DNA of 64,000 nucleotides from Fusibacter_A sp965140735. Its GTDB lineage: Bacteria > Bacillota > Clostridia > Peptostreptococcales > Acidaminobacteraceae. The stretch covers positions 186,001-250,000 of the forward strand of contig OZ223306.1 of assembly GCA_965140735.1 (NCBI GenBank), written 5' to 3'. Position 1 is the stretch's first letter; each line of letters begins with the position of its first letter. Position numbers and translations under genes: made by a program. The notes beneath the pieces were generated by a model. That model saw only the letters and a program-made list of their open reading frames with translations. It was not told where the DNA came from and ran no database searches. Below, in pieces: positions 8,946 through 18,482 of this stretch.

Positions 8946-9734
8946 ATGATTATTGATGGACATTCACACGTGACTTTACCAGTAGAAGCACATATAAAAG
9001 CAATGGACAAATCTGGCGTAGACAAAACCGTACTATTCGCAACATCTTTTCACCCAGAACTCGCTGAGGATGCGCAAGGCGTAAAAGAGTCCATGTATTA
9101 CCTACATGATTTATTAGCAGGCAAAAAGGGTTCCATGGTAGAAGTTCGCAAGAAGTCTAACGCGGAACTCATGTCAGCAGTAAAGCAGCATCCTTCAAGG
9201 TATATTGGATTTGGTGCCGTACCGGCGGGTTTAGACCTAGAGGCGACTAAGTGTTTTATTCAAGAGGATATTAAGCAAAACAATTTAGCTGGAATGGGTG
9301 AATTTACTTTTGGAACAGGTCAAGTTCATCTCATGGAAAATGTGTTTAAATCGACTTTGGAGTTCAATTACTTACCTATTTGGATTCACGCTTTTTTCCC
9401 ATTAAACCTGCAAGATATAAAGGCTATAGCTGAACTTGCAAAGCAACACCCACGCACACCTGTTATTTTAGGTCATCTTGGCGGTTGTAATTGGCTGGAT
9501 ACCATGGCACTTGCAAAAGAAATTCCAAATTTATATCTGGATACTTCGGCATATTACTCAACCTTTGTATTGGGGACTGTCATTAATGAATTGCCTCAGA
9601 AATGCATTTTTGGTGTGGATAGACCATTCGGCGATATCCAGTTGTCTTTAGATGCCATAAGAAGTGTTGCGAAGACATCTGATGTAGCGAAGGCAGTTTT
9701 GGGAGAGAATATGGCTAAACTGTTGAAGTTATAA
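8946..9734 (+). CDS. Amidohydrolase-family (TIM-barrel) metal-dependent hydrolase
   Basis: The 262-residue protein starts with IIDGHSHV, the metal-binding HxH of the amidohydrolase superfamily on strand one. Further matches are WIHAFFP (about 157), VILGHLGG (about 180) and the catalytic-type Asp in FGVDRPFGD (about 230). The size suits the group of 2-pyrone-4,6-dicarboxylate lactonase and o-succinylbenzoate-type decarboxylases. No substrate can be named. TATAAT at 8889-8894 is a likely promoter -10, divergent from the HxlR gene at 8820. Confidence 0.8.
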   Translation: MIIDGHSHVTLPVEAHIKAMDKSGVDKTVLFATSFHPELAEDAQGVKESMYYLHDLLAGKKGSMVEVRKKSNAELMSAVKQHPSRYIGFGAVPAGLDLEATKCFIQEDIKQNNLAGMGEFTFGTGQVHLMENVFKSTLEFNYLPIWIHAFFPLNLQDIKAIAELAKQHPRTPVILGHLGGCNWLDTMALAKEIPNLYLDTSAYYSTFVLGTVINELPQKCIFGVDRPFGDIQLSLDAIRSVAKTSDVAKAVLGENMAKLLKL

Positions 9735-9771
9735 AACAATATAACTTACAAAATAGCGCCTTTTCAGTATA

Positions 9772-9800
9772 TTGACAATGGAAATCTAGCGTGAAATAAT
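9772..9800 (+). promoter_or_regulatory. Sigma-A promoter of the glycerate kinase gene
   Basis: A perfect TTGACA (9772-9777) is separated by 17 bases from AATAAT (9795-9800). Transcription should start near 9807, shortly before the AAGGTGG ribosome site. Confidence 0.75.
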
Positions 9801-9833
9801 AGTGGAAAAGAACAATTTAAGGTGGTATTCAAT

Positions 9834-10970
9834 ATGAAAATACTCATAGCATCTGATTCGTTTAAGGGCAGTTTATCGTCAAAGGACATTGGTAGAATTG
9901 GCAAGAGTGCTTTAAGTAAAGCCATAAAGGCATGTGAAGTGGATACAATCCCTTTGGCTGATGGAGGAGAAGGGACGGTTGAAGCTTTAGTCGAAAACAC
10001 GGCTGGCAATCTGGTGAACTTAGAAGTGAAGGGGCCATATGGACAGCCTGTTGTAGCTACTTATGGGATTTTAGGGGATGGTAAAACAGCGGTTATCGAG
10101 ATGGCAAGTGCATCTGGAATCACATTGCAACCGAAATCTCAACTGGAGCCACTTAAAGCCTCTAGCTATGGGACTGGACAATTGATTATAGATGCTGTAA
10201 ACCGTGGGTGCACAGAAATTATCATGGGTATTGGCGGTAGTGCAACTAACGATGGTGGTATGGGTATGCTTGAAGCAATGGGATTTCACTTTATAAACAA
10301 ACAAGGAATCACGCTGAAAGGATCTGGAGAGACATTATCAGAAGTTGCATTAATAGACAGAAGCAATATAAGTGATCTTGTAAAAAAAGTGAAGTTTCTT
10401 GTGGCATGTGATGTGGACAATCCACTGGTTGGGGAAAGAGGTGCCACGAGAGTTTATGGTCCACAAAAGGGAGCAACACCTGAGCAAATAGAAATCTTAG
10501 AAAAGGGCATGGCACATTTTGCTTCAGTTGTTGAAGGTCGTGTGAACAGATCGCTCAGAAATTTCAAGGGCGTAGGTGCAGCAGGCGGTTTAGGACTAGG
10601 TCTATTGGCTTTCTTTGATACTGAGCTCGTCTCTGGCTTTGAACTCATCAGTGAGAGATTAAAGTTAAAAGAACGCATCGAGTCTGGGGGTTATGATTTC
10701 ATTATTACAGGTGAGGGAGAAATCAATCATCAAACCCTTCAAGGAAAGCTCCCAAGTGGTATTGTCAAACTTGCTGCTGAAAATGATATCCCAGTGATTG
10801 CCATAGTAGGGGCAATATCTGAGGGTTATGAAAGTCTATATGAACATGGACTTTATGGTGTCTTTAGCATAGTTGATAGACCAATGCTACTAGATCAGGC
10901 TATAAAAGAGGCTGAGCGATTGGTCTACAATTGCTATTTCAATGTGGGGAAGCTTATGAGTTGTTGCTAG
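9834..10970 (+). CDS. Glycerate kinase (GarK/GlxK family)
   Basis: The 378-residue protein phosphorylates glycerate, feeding it into glycolysis. Family features are the N-terminal KILIASDSFKGSLSS, the segment PLADGGEGTVEAL (about 42), IGGSATNDGGMGML (about 140), GAAGGLGLGLLAF (about 245) and TGEGEINHQTLQGKLP (about 295), the last two being strongly conserved. ATG 9834 follows AAGGTGG by six bases; the GTG at 9822 is part of that ribosome site. It has its own promoter. Its stop codon overlaps the stop of the methyltransferase fragment on the other strand. Confidence 0.93.
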   Translation: MKILIASDSFKGSLSSKDIGRIGKSALSKAIKACEVDTIPLADGGEGTVEALVENTAGNLVNLEVKGPYGQPVVATYGILGDGKTAVIEMASASGITLQPKSQLEPLKASSYGTGQLIIDAVNRGCTEIIMGIGGSATNDGGMGMLEAMGFHFINKQGITLKGSGETLSEVALIDRSNISDLVKKVKFLVACDVDNPLVGERGATRVYGPQKGATPEQIEILEKGMAHFASVVEGRVNRSLRNFKGVGAAGGLGLGLLAFFDTELVSGFELISERLKLKERIESGGYDFIITGEGEINHQTLQGKLPSGIVKLAAENDIPVIAIVGAISEGYESLYEHGLYGVFSIVDRPMLLDQAIKEAERLVYNCYFNVGKLMSCC

Positions 10971-11320
10971 TATGTCCCGATAATAACGAACATTTCTTCA
11001 CTATCTATTTCCACACTGATATTGAGACCAGCATTTGAAAACATTTTTTTAAAAACGTCCATTGGAGGCAGTCGATCTTCTCTAACTGGACCGTCTAAAT
11101 CTTTATGAAGGTTATTAATGGCATCTCTACTTTGCGAATGGCAAATGACGAGTTTGCCATTTTTTTTAAGCATTTTAGCCAAAGTGGTAATGGCGATATG
11201 CTTATCTTCAAAATGGGGAAACATGGAGTAACAAACAATACCATCAAAACTATGGTTTTGAAATATCTCTCCCAGCACATCACCGACGACAAATTTGACA
11301 TTGGGATATTCAAAAAACAT
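10967..11320 (-). pseudogene. Remnant of a class I SAM-dependent methyltransferase
   Basis: The open frame of 117 residues covers only the second half of a methyltransferase: NVKFVVGDV (motif II region), FDGIVCYSMFPHFEDKHIAI (motif IV/post-IV), LAKMLKKNGKLVICHSQSR (motif VI). The SAM-binding glycine-rich motif I that should precede it is missing, and a stop codon stands nine bases upstream in frame. No ribosome site is seen at the ATG. It is therefore read as a 5'-deleted gene. Confidence 0.7.
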
Positions 11321-11415
11321 ATTATGCTATAATAATGTTACAGAAAAAAATATATTTCGATATAAAAAAACATTTAGTTTGTTTAGTTTGTAATTAAAAA
11401 GGAGAAATGAGATTT

Positions 11416-12231
11416 ATGAAGATAAAAAACGGTAAAGATGAACATGAAATTTTACTACTTGATGCGCAAGGCAACGTCTTGAGAAAAGGATATATATATG
11501 AATTCCTATCTGCTAAGATATTTGCTAAGGATTTAATGAATTACTATATTAACATTGAAAATGAAGCTGGAGATGATGAGTTTAATTACGATCAATTGAT
11601 GTTAGATGAAATTATGACGCGTGGTAAGCAAATGAGAACTCATCATATTGAAAAGGATGCTTTTATATATCACTGTGCACTGAGTACGGATAAAGCTAAA
11701 ATAGAATATTTTAAGAGATTTCCTCAATTCGATACACATGAAGGTATGCATCTTCTAAAATTAGAAGCGCCTGTCAAGACAAATTATGCTATAGATGAGG
11801 CAGTATATACGGTTCGGTATGATTATCTCAACACGATGGATGAAATTGAAGCTTTCCTAAATGTACATTCAAAAATATTTGGAAATGCATACAATGTTGA
11901 AAAAATTCAAGAATTGCAGAAAGATCATGAACTGAATTGTATTACGATACTAAAAGGTGCAGAAATCGTTGGCAATATACTCACGATGACTGAGATAAAT
12001 GGGAATCAAAAAATAGGTGTCATTGAAGATATGTTCGTAGTAGATGCTTATAAAAAGCAAAAGCTAGGGTCCTTTTTATTACAAGAAGGTATTAACCACT
12101 TAAGTGGATTAGGGGTTGACTCAATGGTACTTGAAGTCTGGAGTACAAATGAGCGTGCCTATGGCTTGTACGAAAAACTTGGGTTTAGATTCGACCATGA
12201 AACCGAAACTTCAATTGGTGTCTATATATAG
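11416..12231 (+). CDS. GNAT-family N-acetyltransferase with unknown N-terminal domain
   Basis: The 271-residue protein has a C-terminal GNAT domain (about 135-271): IEAFLNVHSKIFGNAYN, then VGNILTMTEINGNQKIGVIEDMFVV and the acetyl-CoA loop YKKQKLGSFLLQEGI, ending in the usual GLYEKLGFRF. The first 130 residues, rich in acidic and aromatic residues, match nothing I recognise. Start is uncertain: ATG 11407 is only two bases after GGAG, ATG 11416 is eleven bases after it; I prefer 11416. Substrate unknown. Confidence 0.8.
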   Translation: MKIKNGKDEHEILLLDAQGNVLRKGYIYEFLSAKIFAKDLMNYYINIENEAGDDEFNYDQLMLDEIMTRGKQMRTHHIEKDAFIYHCALSTDKAKIEYFKRFPQFDTHEGMHLLKLEAPVKTNYAIDEAVYTVRYDYLNTMDEIEAFLNVHSKIFGNAYNVEKIQELQKDHELNCITILKGAEIVGNILTMTEINGNQKIGVIEDMFVVDAYKKQKLGSFLLQEGINHLSGLGVDSMVLEVWSTNERAYGLYEKLGFRFDHETETSIGVYI

Positions 12232-12354
12232 TAGATTTAAACAAAAGACTCCATTTGTTTATTGTATTTCACTTCTCAAAGGCGTAAACTAATAGTTGAA
12301 AAACAAGTAAAAAAAGTAAAATCTAAAGCTTTATTTATGAAAGGTAGGTTTACA

Positions 12355-13131
12355 ATGCAAAACATATTTAATCTAACTGGAAAAGTAGCTGTAGTAACAG
12401 GAGCAAGTTCTGGAATTGGCGCAGATACTGCACTTGCATATGCTGAGTTTGGCGCAGATGTGGCACTGCTTGCAAGACGCGTAGAAAAATTGAATGAAGT
12501 AAAGGCAAAAATTGAGGCAACTGGTCGAAAGGCCATTGCAGTAAAATGTGATGTCACTGATGAGTCAAGTGTGAAAGAAGCCATTCAAACAGTATTAGAG
12601 ACTTTTGGTCATATAGATATTTTACTCAATAATGCAGGTGTCGCTGTACGTGGTGGTGTGGATAGCATGTCTGTTGAAGATTGGGACAAATCATTTGATA
12701 CAAATGTGAAGGGCATCTTTTTGGTGAGCAAGTACGTTGTGCCTCAAATGCAAGAACGTGGCTATGGTAAGATTGTGAACGTAGCATCTGTAAATGCAGT
12801 AGTAGCAGATAAATTTGACGCCTTTATCAGACATTCGTATAATTCGTCTAAAGCCGCAGTGGTGGGCTTGACAAAGGGCATGGCAGCTTCCTATGCAAAA
12901 TATGGCATCACTGTAAATGCCATTGGACCTGGACTCTTTGAAAGTGAAATGACCAGTGAAACACTGTTTAAATCAGAAGAATTCTTGACGAAGTATAATA
13001 CATTAAATCCAGCAGAGCGACCTGGAAGAAGAGGTGAACTCAGCGGTACAGTACTTTATCTTTCCAGTGATGCTTCTAGTTATGTCCAAGGTCAGCTCAT
13101 AGTTATAGATGGCGGCGGGTCAATTGTATAA
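12355..13131 (+). CDS. Short-chain dehydrogenase/reductase (gluconate 5-dehydrogenase-like)
   Basis: The 258-residue classical SDR has the dinucleotide motif GASSGIG (about 19-25), NNAG (about 95), catalytic Ser in NVASVN (about 148) and YNSSK (Tyr/Lys about 162-166), followed by GPGLFESEMTSE. The C-terminal QLIVIDGGGSIV is typical. It resembles gluconate 5-dehydrogenase or 2-deoxygluconate dehydrogenases. ATG 12355 is set by the GAAAGGTAGG ribosome site; the open frame upstream has none. It appears monocistronic, closed by a strong terminator. Confidence 0.9.
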   Translation: MQNIFNLTGKVAVVTGASSGIGADTALAYAEFGADVALLARRVEKLNEVKAKIEATGRKAIAVKCDVTDESSVKEAIQTVLETFGHIDILLNNAGVAVRGGVDSMSVEDWDKSFDTNVKGIFLVSKYVVPQMQERGYGKIVNVASVNAVVADKFDAFIRHSYNSSKAAVVGLTKGMAASYAKYGITVNAIGPGLFESEMTSETLFKSEEFLTKYNTLNPAERPGRRGELSGTVLYLSSDASSYVQGQLIVIDGGGSIV

Positions 13132-13178
13132 AATTGAATTTTAGTTAGATGAGCAAAGAAAAATGATTAATAAAGATG

Positions 13179-13222
13179 AAAACGCCCTATTTCTCAGTAC
13201 TGGAAAATAGGGCGTTTTGTGT
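13179..13222 (+). terminator. Strong rho-independent terminator after the SDR gene
   Basis: A 14-bp perfect stem, AAAACGCCCTATTT / AAATAGGGCGTTTT, encloses a 12-base loop. The A and T flanks make it work in both directions. Confidence 0.9.
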
Positions 13223-13277
13223 ATTATGCTTTATAAAGATACTTTTAGAAAAAATTTAATAATTTACATAAATAAAA

Positions 13278-13306
13278 TGAACCCTGTGAGAAGTTGTTAC
13301 CATATA
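13278..13306 (+). promoter_or_regulatory. Candidate ECF-sigma-dependent promoter (autoregulation)
   Basis: TGAACC (13278-13283) lies 17 bases before CATATA (13301-13306). This resembles ECF promoters (TGAAAC or GAACC at -35, CGTATA-like at -10) and not a sigma-A promoter, and sits directly before an ECF sigma gene. Self-activation by that sigma factor is inference. Confidence 0.5.
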
Positions 13307-13343
13307 TAGATGAAGGGCAAAACCACATGTGGAGGAAAAAAAT

Positions 13344-13877
13344 TTGAAGACAGAAGATATAGCGCATCTCATTAATATTCATGGAAAAGATATCTATAAT
13401 TTTTGTAGACAGTTAACACAAGACAAAGAGCAAGCGGATGAACTCTATCAAGACACTTTTTTAAAGGCTTTAGAACTCTGTGACAAAATAGATCAAGAGA
13501 ATAGTCCCAAAAGTTATCTATTGTCAATTGCAACAAAGTTGTGGAAAAATCGGAGACGTAAATTCGCCTGGCGTAAAAGAATTGTAACAATGGAAAATTA
13601 TCAGGATGAAGTAGATCTTGAAGCAACTCTTCGTGATAACGTTCAAACACCAGAAGATCATTTAATGGAAAAAGAAAATTTGAAAATGGTTATTAGAGCA
13701 GTGAATCATTTAAAAGCAGAATATAGAGTCCCAATGTATCTTTGTTATGCTTTTGAGATGTCATTAAAAGAAATTAGTCAAATTTTAAAACTGCCTGAAG
13801 GCACTGTAAAGAGCAGACTTTTTAAAGGCAGAAATGATGTAAAGCAGTATTTGGAGGTTAATGGATATGGAAGATAA
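13344..13877 (+). CDS. ECF-type RNA polymerase sigma factor
   Basis: The 177-residue protein has region 2 (DIYNFCRQLTQDKEQADELYQDTFLKAL, residues about 15-42) and region 4 (YRVPMYLCYAFEMSLKEISQILKLPEGTVKSRLFKGR, about 132-168), the two domains of an ECF sigma. The start is TTG 13344: GGAGG stands eight bases upstream, while GTG 13329 precedes that site. It overlaps the next gene, a membrane protein expected to be its anti-sigma factor, so the two are co-translated. Confidence 0.92.
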   Translation: MKTEDIAHLINIHGKDIYNFCRQLTQDKEQADELYQDTFLKALELCDKIDQENSPKSYLLSIATKLWKNRRRKFAWRKRIVTMENYQDEVDLEATLRDNVQTPEDHLMEKENLKMVIRAVNHLKAEYRVPMYLCYAFEMSLKEISQILKLPEGTVKSRLFKGRNDVKQYLEVNGYGR

Positions 13878-15006
13878 AGATCTAAATCTTTTATTAAAAA
13901 ATGCCCTTTCAAGCAATTTTGAACCCGAATCTAAACTTAATACAAAAATAATGAAAAAAGCGAGGGAAAATGAAGTGAGAAATATCAGAAAAATTAAAAT
14001 GTCTGCAATTTTAGTGGCTTGTTGTGTTTTATTGTGTTTTTCAATTGTATCATTTGCAGCATGGCGGTATTTGACACCAAAAGAAATTGCAGTCGGCCTT
14101 GGCAATGAATTGCTGGCATCTGCTTTTGAGAGCAGTGACGCCATTCTTATGAATGAAACTCAGGCTTACGATGACTATACCGTGACATTATTAGGGGCAA
14201 TATCAGGCGGTAATTTAAGTGGATTTTGTGAAGACGGTCAGTTGGTCTCTGAGCGTACTTATGTCGTTGTGGGGATCTCTAAAACGGATGGTACACCAAT
14301 GCCTAAGACTTCCGATGACGATTATGGAGAAATCCCCTTTTTTGTATCTCCGATGATACAAGGGCTCAATCCTTGGCAATTCAACATTGTGACCATGAAT
14401 GGTGGTTATGTTGATGTAGTTTCAGATGGCATTATGTATCGTATTATCGAGTGTGATAACATTGAGTTATTTGCAGATCGTATACTCTATTTAGCCGTCT
14501 GCAACACCGATTTTTATAATCAAGCAGCTTATATATATGATAAAAAAACAGGTATAATCTCTGTCAATGAAATATATGAAGGGATGAATCTATTGTTTAA
14601 TTTGCCATTAGATCAGAGGAAAGCAGATAAAATTAAGGCTGAACAGTACTTAAAAGAATTTCAAGGACCAGAGATGATGGATGATGATGATACAGAAGTT
14701 GTTAGTCCAGCCGAGTTAACTGATACAGTTTTAGAGACGCCTATAGATATAAGTGTTGATGAAATTATCAATAACTGGATCTTAATTTCCGAAGAAAGAG
14801 TAGAACTAAATGAAGCAAAAGAAATTCAATATCAATATGAGACTGTAATGGGTGCAGGAACCGCAACTGTTGCAGAAGATTTACTGTTTGAATCGGGTGA
14901 AGTGGGTTATTCAAAAATGACACGTGTTTATGAAAAAAATGCAACCCTTTTCTATAGAGATTCAGATGGTATTATAACCGTCTTTAGTTATGAACGCGTT
15001 GACTAA
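13867..15006 (+). CDS. Membrane protein, probable anti-sigma factor
   Basis: The 379-residue protein has a short cytosolic N-terminus (about 40 residues), one membrane segment MSAILVACCVLLCFSIVSFAAW (about 42-65, written here as the hydrophobic stretch) and a large external domain. The layout and the 11-base overlap with the sigma gene are those of sigma/anti-sigma pairs. The external domain resembles DUF4179-type sensors in arrangement only. ATG 13867 is preferred over 13861 because GGAGG lies nine bases before it. Released signal and protease are unknown. Confidence 0.75.
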   Translation: MEDKDLNLLLKNALSSNFEPESKLNTKIMKKARENEVRNIRKIKMSAILVACCVLLCFSIVSFAAWRYLTPKEIAVGLGNELLASAFESSDAILMNETQAYDDYTVTLLGAISGGNLSGFCEDGQLVSERTYVVVGISKTDGTPMPKTSDDDYGEIPFFVSPMIQGLNPWQFNIVTMNGGYVDVVSDGIMYRIIECDNIELFADRILYLAVCNTDFYNQAAYIYDKKTGIISVNEIYEGMNLLFNLPLDQRKADKIKAEQYLKEFQGPEMMDDDDTEVVSPAELTDTVLETPIDISVDEIINNWILISEERVELNEAKEIQYQYETVMGAGTATVAEDLLFESGEVGYSKMTRVYEKNATLFYRDSDGIITVFSYERVD

Positions 15007-15043
15007 GCAAAAGACGTAAATTACAAATGAATTTTATTCATGT

Positions 15044-15076
15044 AAAAGGACAGCCAAATTTGGTATGTCCTTTTTT
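15044..15076 (+). terminator. Rho-independent terminator after the anti-sigma gene
   Basis: The stem AAAAGGACA...TGTCCTTTT contains a second pairing CCAAA/TTTGG at the tip and ends in six T. Confidence 0.88.
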
Positions 15077-15185
15077 AAACAACAAGATTTGAGCCGAAAG
15101 ATTTTTTCCGAGGCTTAAGTCGAGAAAATCATCAGTGATAATTGGTTTGAGGCATCGAGATATGGTTCAAATGTTGTTATTATCA

Positions 15186-15214
15186 TTGTATTTCGCAGTG
15201 GAGTAAATTATAAT
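15186..15214 (+). promoter_or_regulatory. Sigma-A promoter of the two-component operon
   Basis: TTGTAT (15186-15191) is 17 bases before a perfect TATAAT (15209-15214). Predicted start of transcription near 15221 leaves a 55-base leader before the response-regulator gene. Confidence 0.7.
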
Positions 15215-15276
15215 TTAAAATAGGTATGTACAAATATCTATACTTTATAGGGACGATTAAAGGAGGCGCAAAAAGG

Positions 15277-16926
15277 ATGTATAGTGTTTTTTTAGTCGAA
15301 GATGAGTTTGTTATAAGAGAGGGCATTAAACAATTAGTGGATTGGGAAAGACAAGGGTTTGAATTAGTGGGAGAAGCCGCTGATGGAGAATTGGCATGGC
15401 CCATGATTCAGAAAAAAAGGCCTGATATTGTGATCACAGATATTAAAATGCCTTTTATTGATGGTCTTGAGTTAAGTCAAATGATCCGAAGGGATTTGCC
15501 AGATACCAGTATTATCATACTGAGTGGCTATGATGATTTTGAATATGCGCGTGAAGCCATTAAACTTGGGGTTAATCGTTACTTATTAAAACCGCTTCCA
15601 AAGGATCAATTTATCGATGTGCTCAAGCAGGTTAAAAAGCAAAAAGATGAAGAAGAAGCAACCAATCGATACAACAATCAATTCAGTGATGAAGTGCAAG
15701 AGTATTTATCGTCTTCTCGAAGGGGGTTATTCGAAGCGATTACATCTGGCAAGACATCGACTTCTCAAATTTTAGAACGTGCAGGGAATCTAGGGATTGA
15801 TTTAGTTGCAGAGCAGTATAATGTGGTTCTTTTCTTCTTGGAAGAAAATATAGAAAAAATACAAAATACTTTTGATATTGCAGAAATCCAAGAGCGTATA
15901 AACAAGCAATGTACCACTGACCCTCACCGACTTCTTTTTAGTATCGGGCTAGAAGTTTTTATTATACTTATCAAAGCCGATGCAACAGAAATTGATGTAG
16001 AGTCTCGTAGATGCACTGAGGAATTGAAAGCACAATTTCAGAGCTTAGATGATAAAATAACATGGGCTATTTTGGTTGGAAAGCCAGTTTCAAGACTCAG
16101 TGGTATAGCGGATTGCTATCGAGAAGCTAGGCGTGCTTTCTTTAGAAGAAAAACTTGGGTTGCCAATCAAATCTATTTAATCGAATCAAATTCAGAAGAA
16201 GTAACTGAAAAATCTCGTATTATTGATTTTAATTTAAATGATCTTGATCCTGGAAAAGTAGATCAGCGGATTATTTTAAAATTTTTAAACAATGGCATTC
16301 AAGAGGATGTTTCTGATTTTGCTGAGAGTTATTTTGAAGAGATCGGAAGAGCGGGTATGAATTCCGCTTCGTTTTGCCAGTACATGGTTTTAAGCATTCA
16401 ATTTACGGTCAATGCTTTTCTAGAAAGAATAGGCTATGAGAAACCAAGTGAGTTATTGGGAGGTGCCATTAAACTAGAAGAGGCAATTGCATCTAAAACG
16501 GCTGTCAGTGCTTATATCGTACAATTGCTTTCTAAAGCACTTATGCTACGTGATAATCTCGTCAAAAATCGATACTCGGAAATGCTGGAAAAAGCATTGA
16601 AATACATGAGAGAAAATTTTCAGGATAGCTCAATTGGACTCAACACCGTGGCGCAAATCGTCAATGTTAGTCCAACTTATTTCAGTTCGGTTTTCAGTCA
16701 ACAAATGGGTAAAACTTTTGTGGAGTTTCTGACAGAACTTCGAATGGAAAAAGCACGAGAATTACTGCGTTGTACAAATGAAAGTGGCAGTGAAATTGCT
16801 TCTAAAGTGGGCTATAATGATCCGCATTATTTCAGTTTTCTTTTTAAAAAAATTAACGGCTGTTCTCCAAGGAATTACCGAAATGGAAAGAGGGAGAAAA
16901 GTGATTCTAAAAAAGAGGCAAAATAA
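15277..16926 (+). CDS. AraC-type response regulator (YesN family)
   Basis: The 549-residue protein has an N-terminal receiver domain (1-125): acidic pair in FLVEDEF, phosphorylated Asp in IVITDIKMP (about 55) and Lys in LLKPLP (about 105). A long central helical region follows. The C-terminus (about 445-540) is an AraC double helix-turn-helix ending in EIASKVGYNDPHYFSFLFKK and GCSPRNYR. ATG 15277 follows AAGGAGG. The sensor kinase gene overlaps its 3' end and a sugar importer lies downstream, so it probably activates that importer in response to its sugar. Confidence 0.94.
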   Translation: MYSVFLVEDEFVIREGIKQLVDWERQGFELVGEAADGELAWPMIQKKRPDIVITDIKMPFIDGLELSQMIRRDLPDTSIIILSGYDDFEYAREAIKLGVNRYLLKPLPKDQFIDVLKQVKKQKDEEEATNRYNNQFSDEVQEYLSSSRRGLFEAITSGKTSTSQILERAGNLGIDLVAEQYNVVLFFLEENIEKIQNTFDIAEIQERINKQCTTDPHRLLFSIGLEVFIILIKADATEIDVESRRCTEELKAQFQSLDDKITWAILVGKPVSRLSGIADCYREARRAFFRRKTWVANQIYLIESNSEEVTEKSRIIDFNLNDLDPGKVDQRIILKFLNNGIQEDVSDFAESYFEEIGRAGMNSASFCQYMVLSIQFTVNAFLERIGYEKPSELLGGAIKLEEAIASKTAVSAYIVQLLSKALMLRDNLVKNRYSEMLEKALKYMRENFQDSSIGLNTVAQIVNVSPTYFSSVFSQQMGKTFVEFLTELRMEKARELLRCTNESGSEIASKVGYNDPHYFSFLFKKINGCSPRNYRNGKREKSDSKKEAK

Positions 16927-18337
16927 TCTAAGCAAGAGTGTTACCTTGACACAACAAATTCAAAAGTTACTTTTTACAGTGATTGTGCCCTTTATTGTGG
17001 TCATCATCGTATTGTTTTACCTTATGATGAGTTTCAATCAAAAATATGCGGCATCTTTACAAAATGCCAATACAGTTACAGAGCTTAACTATGAGTTTAA
17101 AAATAACATCGATCAAGAAACTTACCAATTTATTATTCGGGCGAAACCAATAGAGGAATTGCCAATGGAAGAAATTGAACGTGCAAAGCAAATTATTAAA
17201 AGATTAGAAATATCAACTACATATGGCGAAAATCAATGGCGTGTGGAAGTTATGCTTAACCTTATGGAAAAACTACGTCAGGCGATTATCGATATTGGCA
17301 ACACAACAGGGTATGACGCGCGGATTGAAATGCTCAATGGAAACGTACAATCTATTACAACCTTAATTCAAACATATATGAATGATTATACTTATAGCGA
17401 AATGAAAGAACTTGCGGCCATTCAAAAGCAAATTATAAATCGTGTATCGATTATGATCTGGGTTACGATTATTATCTCGGCACCTTTTCTTATATTAATT
17501 CTTTTATATTCATGGCGATTGTCAGCAAGACTTACAAAGCCGATCCTTGAACTCTGTGAAAAAGCATCTGTACTTGGAAGTGGTAATTTTAATGTGGAAC
17601 CTATCGTGAGTTACAGTGCAGAAATTCAGACATTGGATCATCGCTTCAATGAAATGGCAAATAGAATTGATGAACTTCTTGCATGTGTCAAAGAAGATCA
17701 AAATGCACTTCATAAAGCAGAGCTTGAGTTGCTTCAATCACAGATTAATCCTCATTTTCTGTATAATACTTTTGATTCAGTGGTTTGGCTTGCTGAGGCA
17801 AAACAAAATGATAAAGTGATTCAGATGGTCACAAGCTTGTCCTCTTTTTTTAGAAATTCACTCAGTAAAGGGCAAGATTTTATTACACTTGAAGTGGAAA
17901 TTCATCAAGTGACCAGTTATCTTGAAATTCAACAGATTAGGTATTTTGATATATTGGAATATGAAATTGATATTCCTGAGCACTTAAAAACCAGTTATAT
18001 ACCTAAGCTAACACTTCAACCGATCGTAGAAAATGCTATTTATCACGGCATAAAAAGTAAAAGACAAAAAGGTAAAATTAAAATTTATGCAAATGAATCA
18101 GAGGAAGCTCTTTTTATCATGATTCAAGATAATGGCGCAGGTATGCTACCAGAGAAACTTCAATCCCTTAGAGAGGGATTGAGTCAACATCATCATACAG
18201 GCTTAGGCTTAGAAAATGTTTGCAAAAGACTTGATCTTTATTTTGGTGAGCCCTATGGACTTTCTTTTGAGAGTATTTATGGTGAGGGCATGACGGTTAC
18301 GATTCACATTCCAAAACAAAATATAATAAAATCGTAA
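16883..18337 (+). CDS. Sensor histidine kinase (YesM family)
   Basis: The 484-residue kinase has two membrane segments (about residues 28-50 and 190-212) around an external sensor region, a HAMP linker (SARLTKPILELCEKA, about 215), the phospho-acceptor motif LQSQINPHFLYNTFD (His about 295) and an ATPase domain with IVENAIYHGIK and DNGAG. The start is uncertain: ATG 16883 has AAGGA nine bases before it; GTG 16901 has GGGAG only four bases before it. It overlaps the response-regulator gene by about 44 bases. Confidence 0.92.
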   Translation: MERGRKVILKKRQNNLSKSVTLTQQIQKLLFTVIVPFIVVIIVLFYLMMSFNQKYAASLQNANTVTELNYEFKNNIDQETYQFIIRAKPIEELPMEEIERAKQIIKRLEISTTYGENQWRVEVMLNLMEKLRQAIIDIGNTTGYDARIEMLNGNVQSITTLIQTYMNDYTYSEMKELAAIQKQIINRVSIMIWVTIIISAPFLILILLYSWRLSARLTKPILELCEKASVLGSGNFNVEPIVSYSAEIQTLDHRFNEMANRIDELLACVKEDQNALHKAELELLQSQINPHFLYNTFDSVVWLAEAKQNDKVIQMVTSLSSFFRNSLSKGQDFITLEVEIHQVTSYLEIQQIRYFDILEYEIDIPEHLKTSYIPKLTLQPIVENAIYHGIKSKRQKGKIKIYANESEEALFIMIQDNGAGMLPEKLQSLREGLSQHHHTGLGLENVCKRLDLYFGEPYGLSFESIYGEGMTVTIHIPKQNIIKS

Positions 18338-18482
18338 AAAAGCATACTTTTTTCAGAAAAAATTAGAACAATGTAAAATAAAAGTAAAATTTACGTAAAA
18401 TATTCTATGGATAAACTAATGAATGGAAGATAAACTTATATTAGGTAATACGGAGTTAGTTAAGAATAATGGGAGGAAAAAA

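Noticed and set aside
12262..12354. N-terminal extension of the short-chain dehydrogenase
   Set aside because: The first in-frame ATG has no ribosome site, and the family begins at MQNIFNLTGKVAVVTG (12355).
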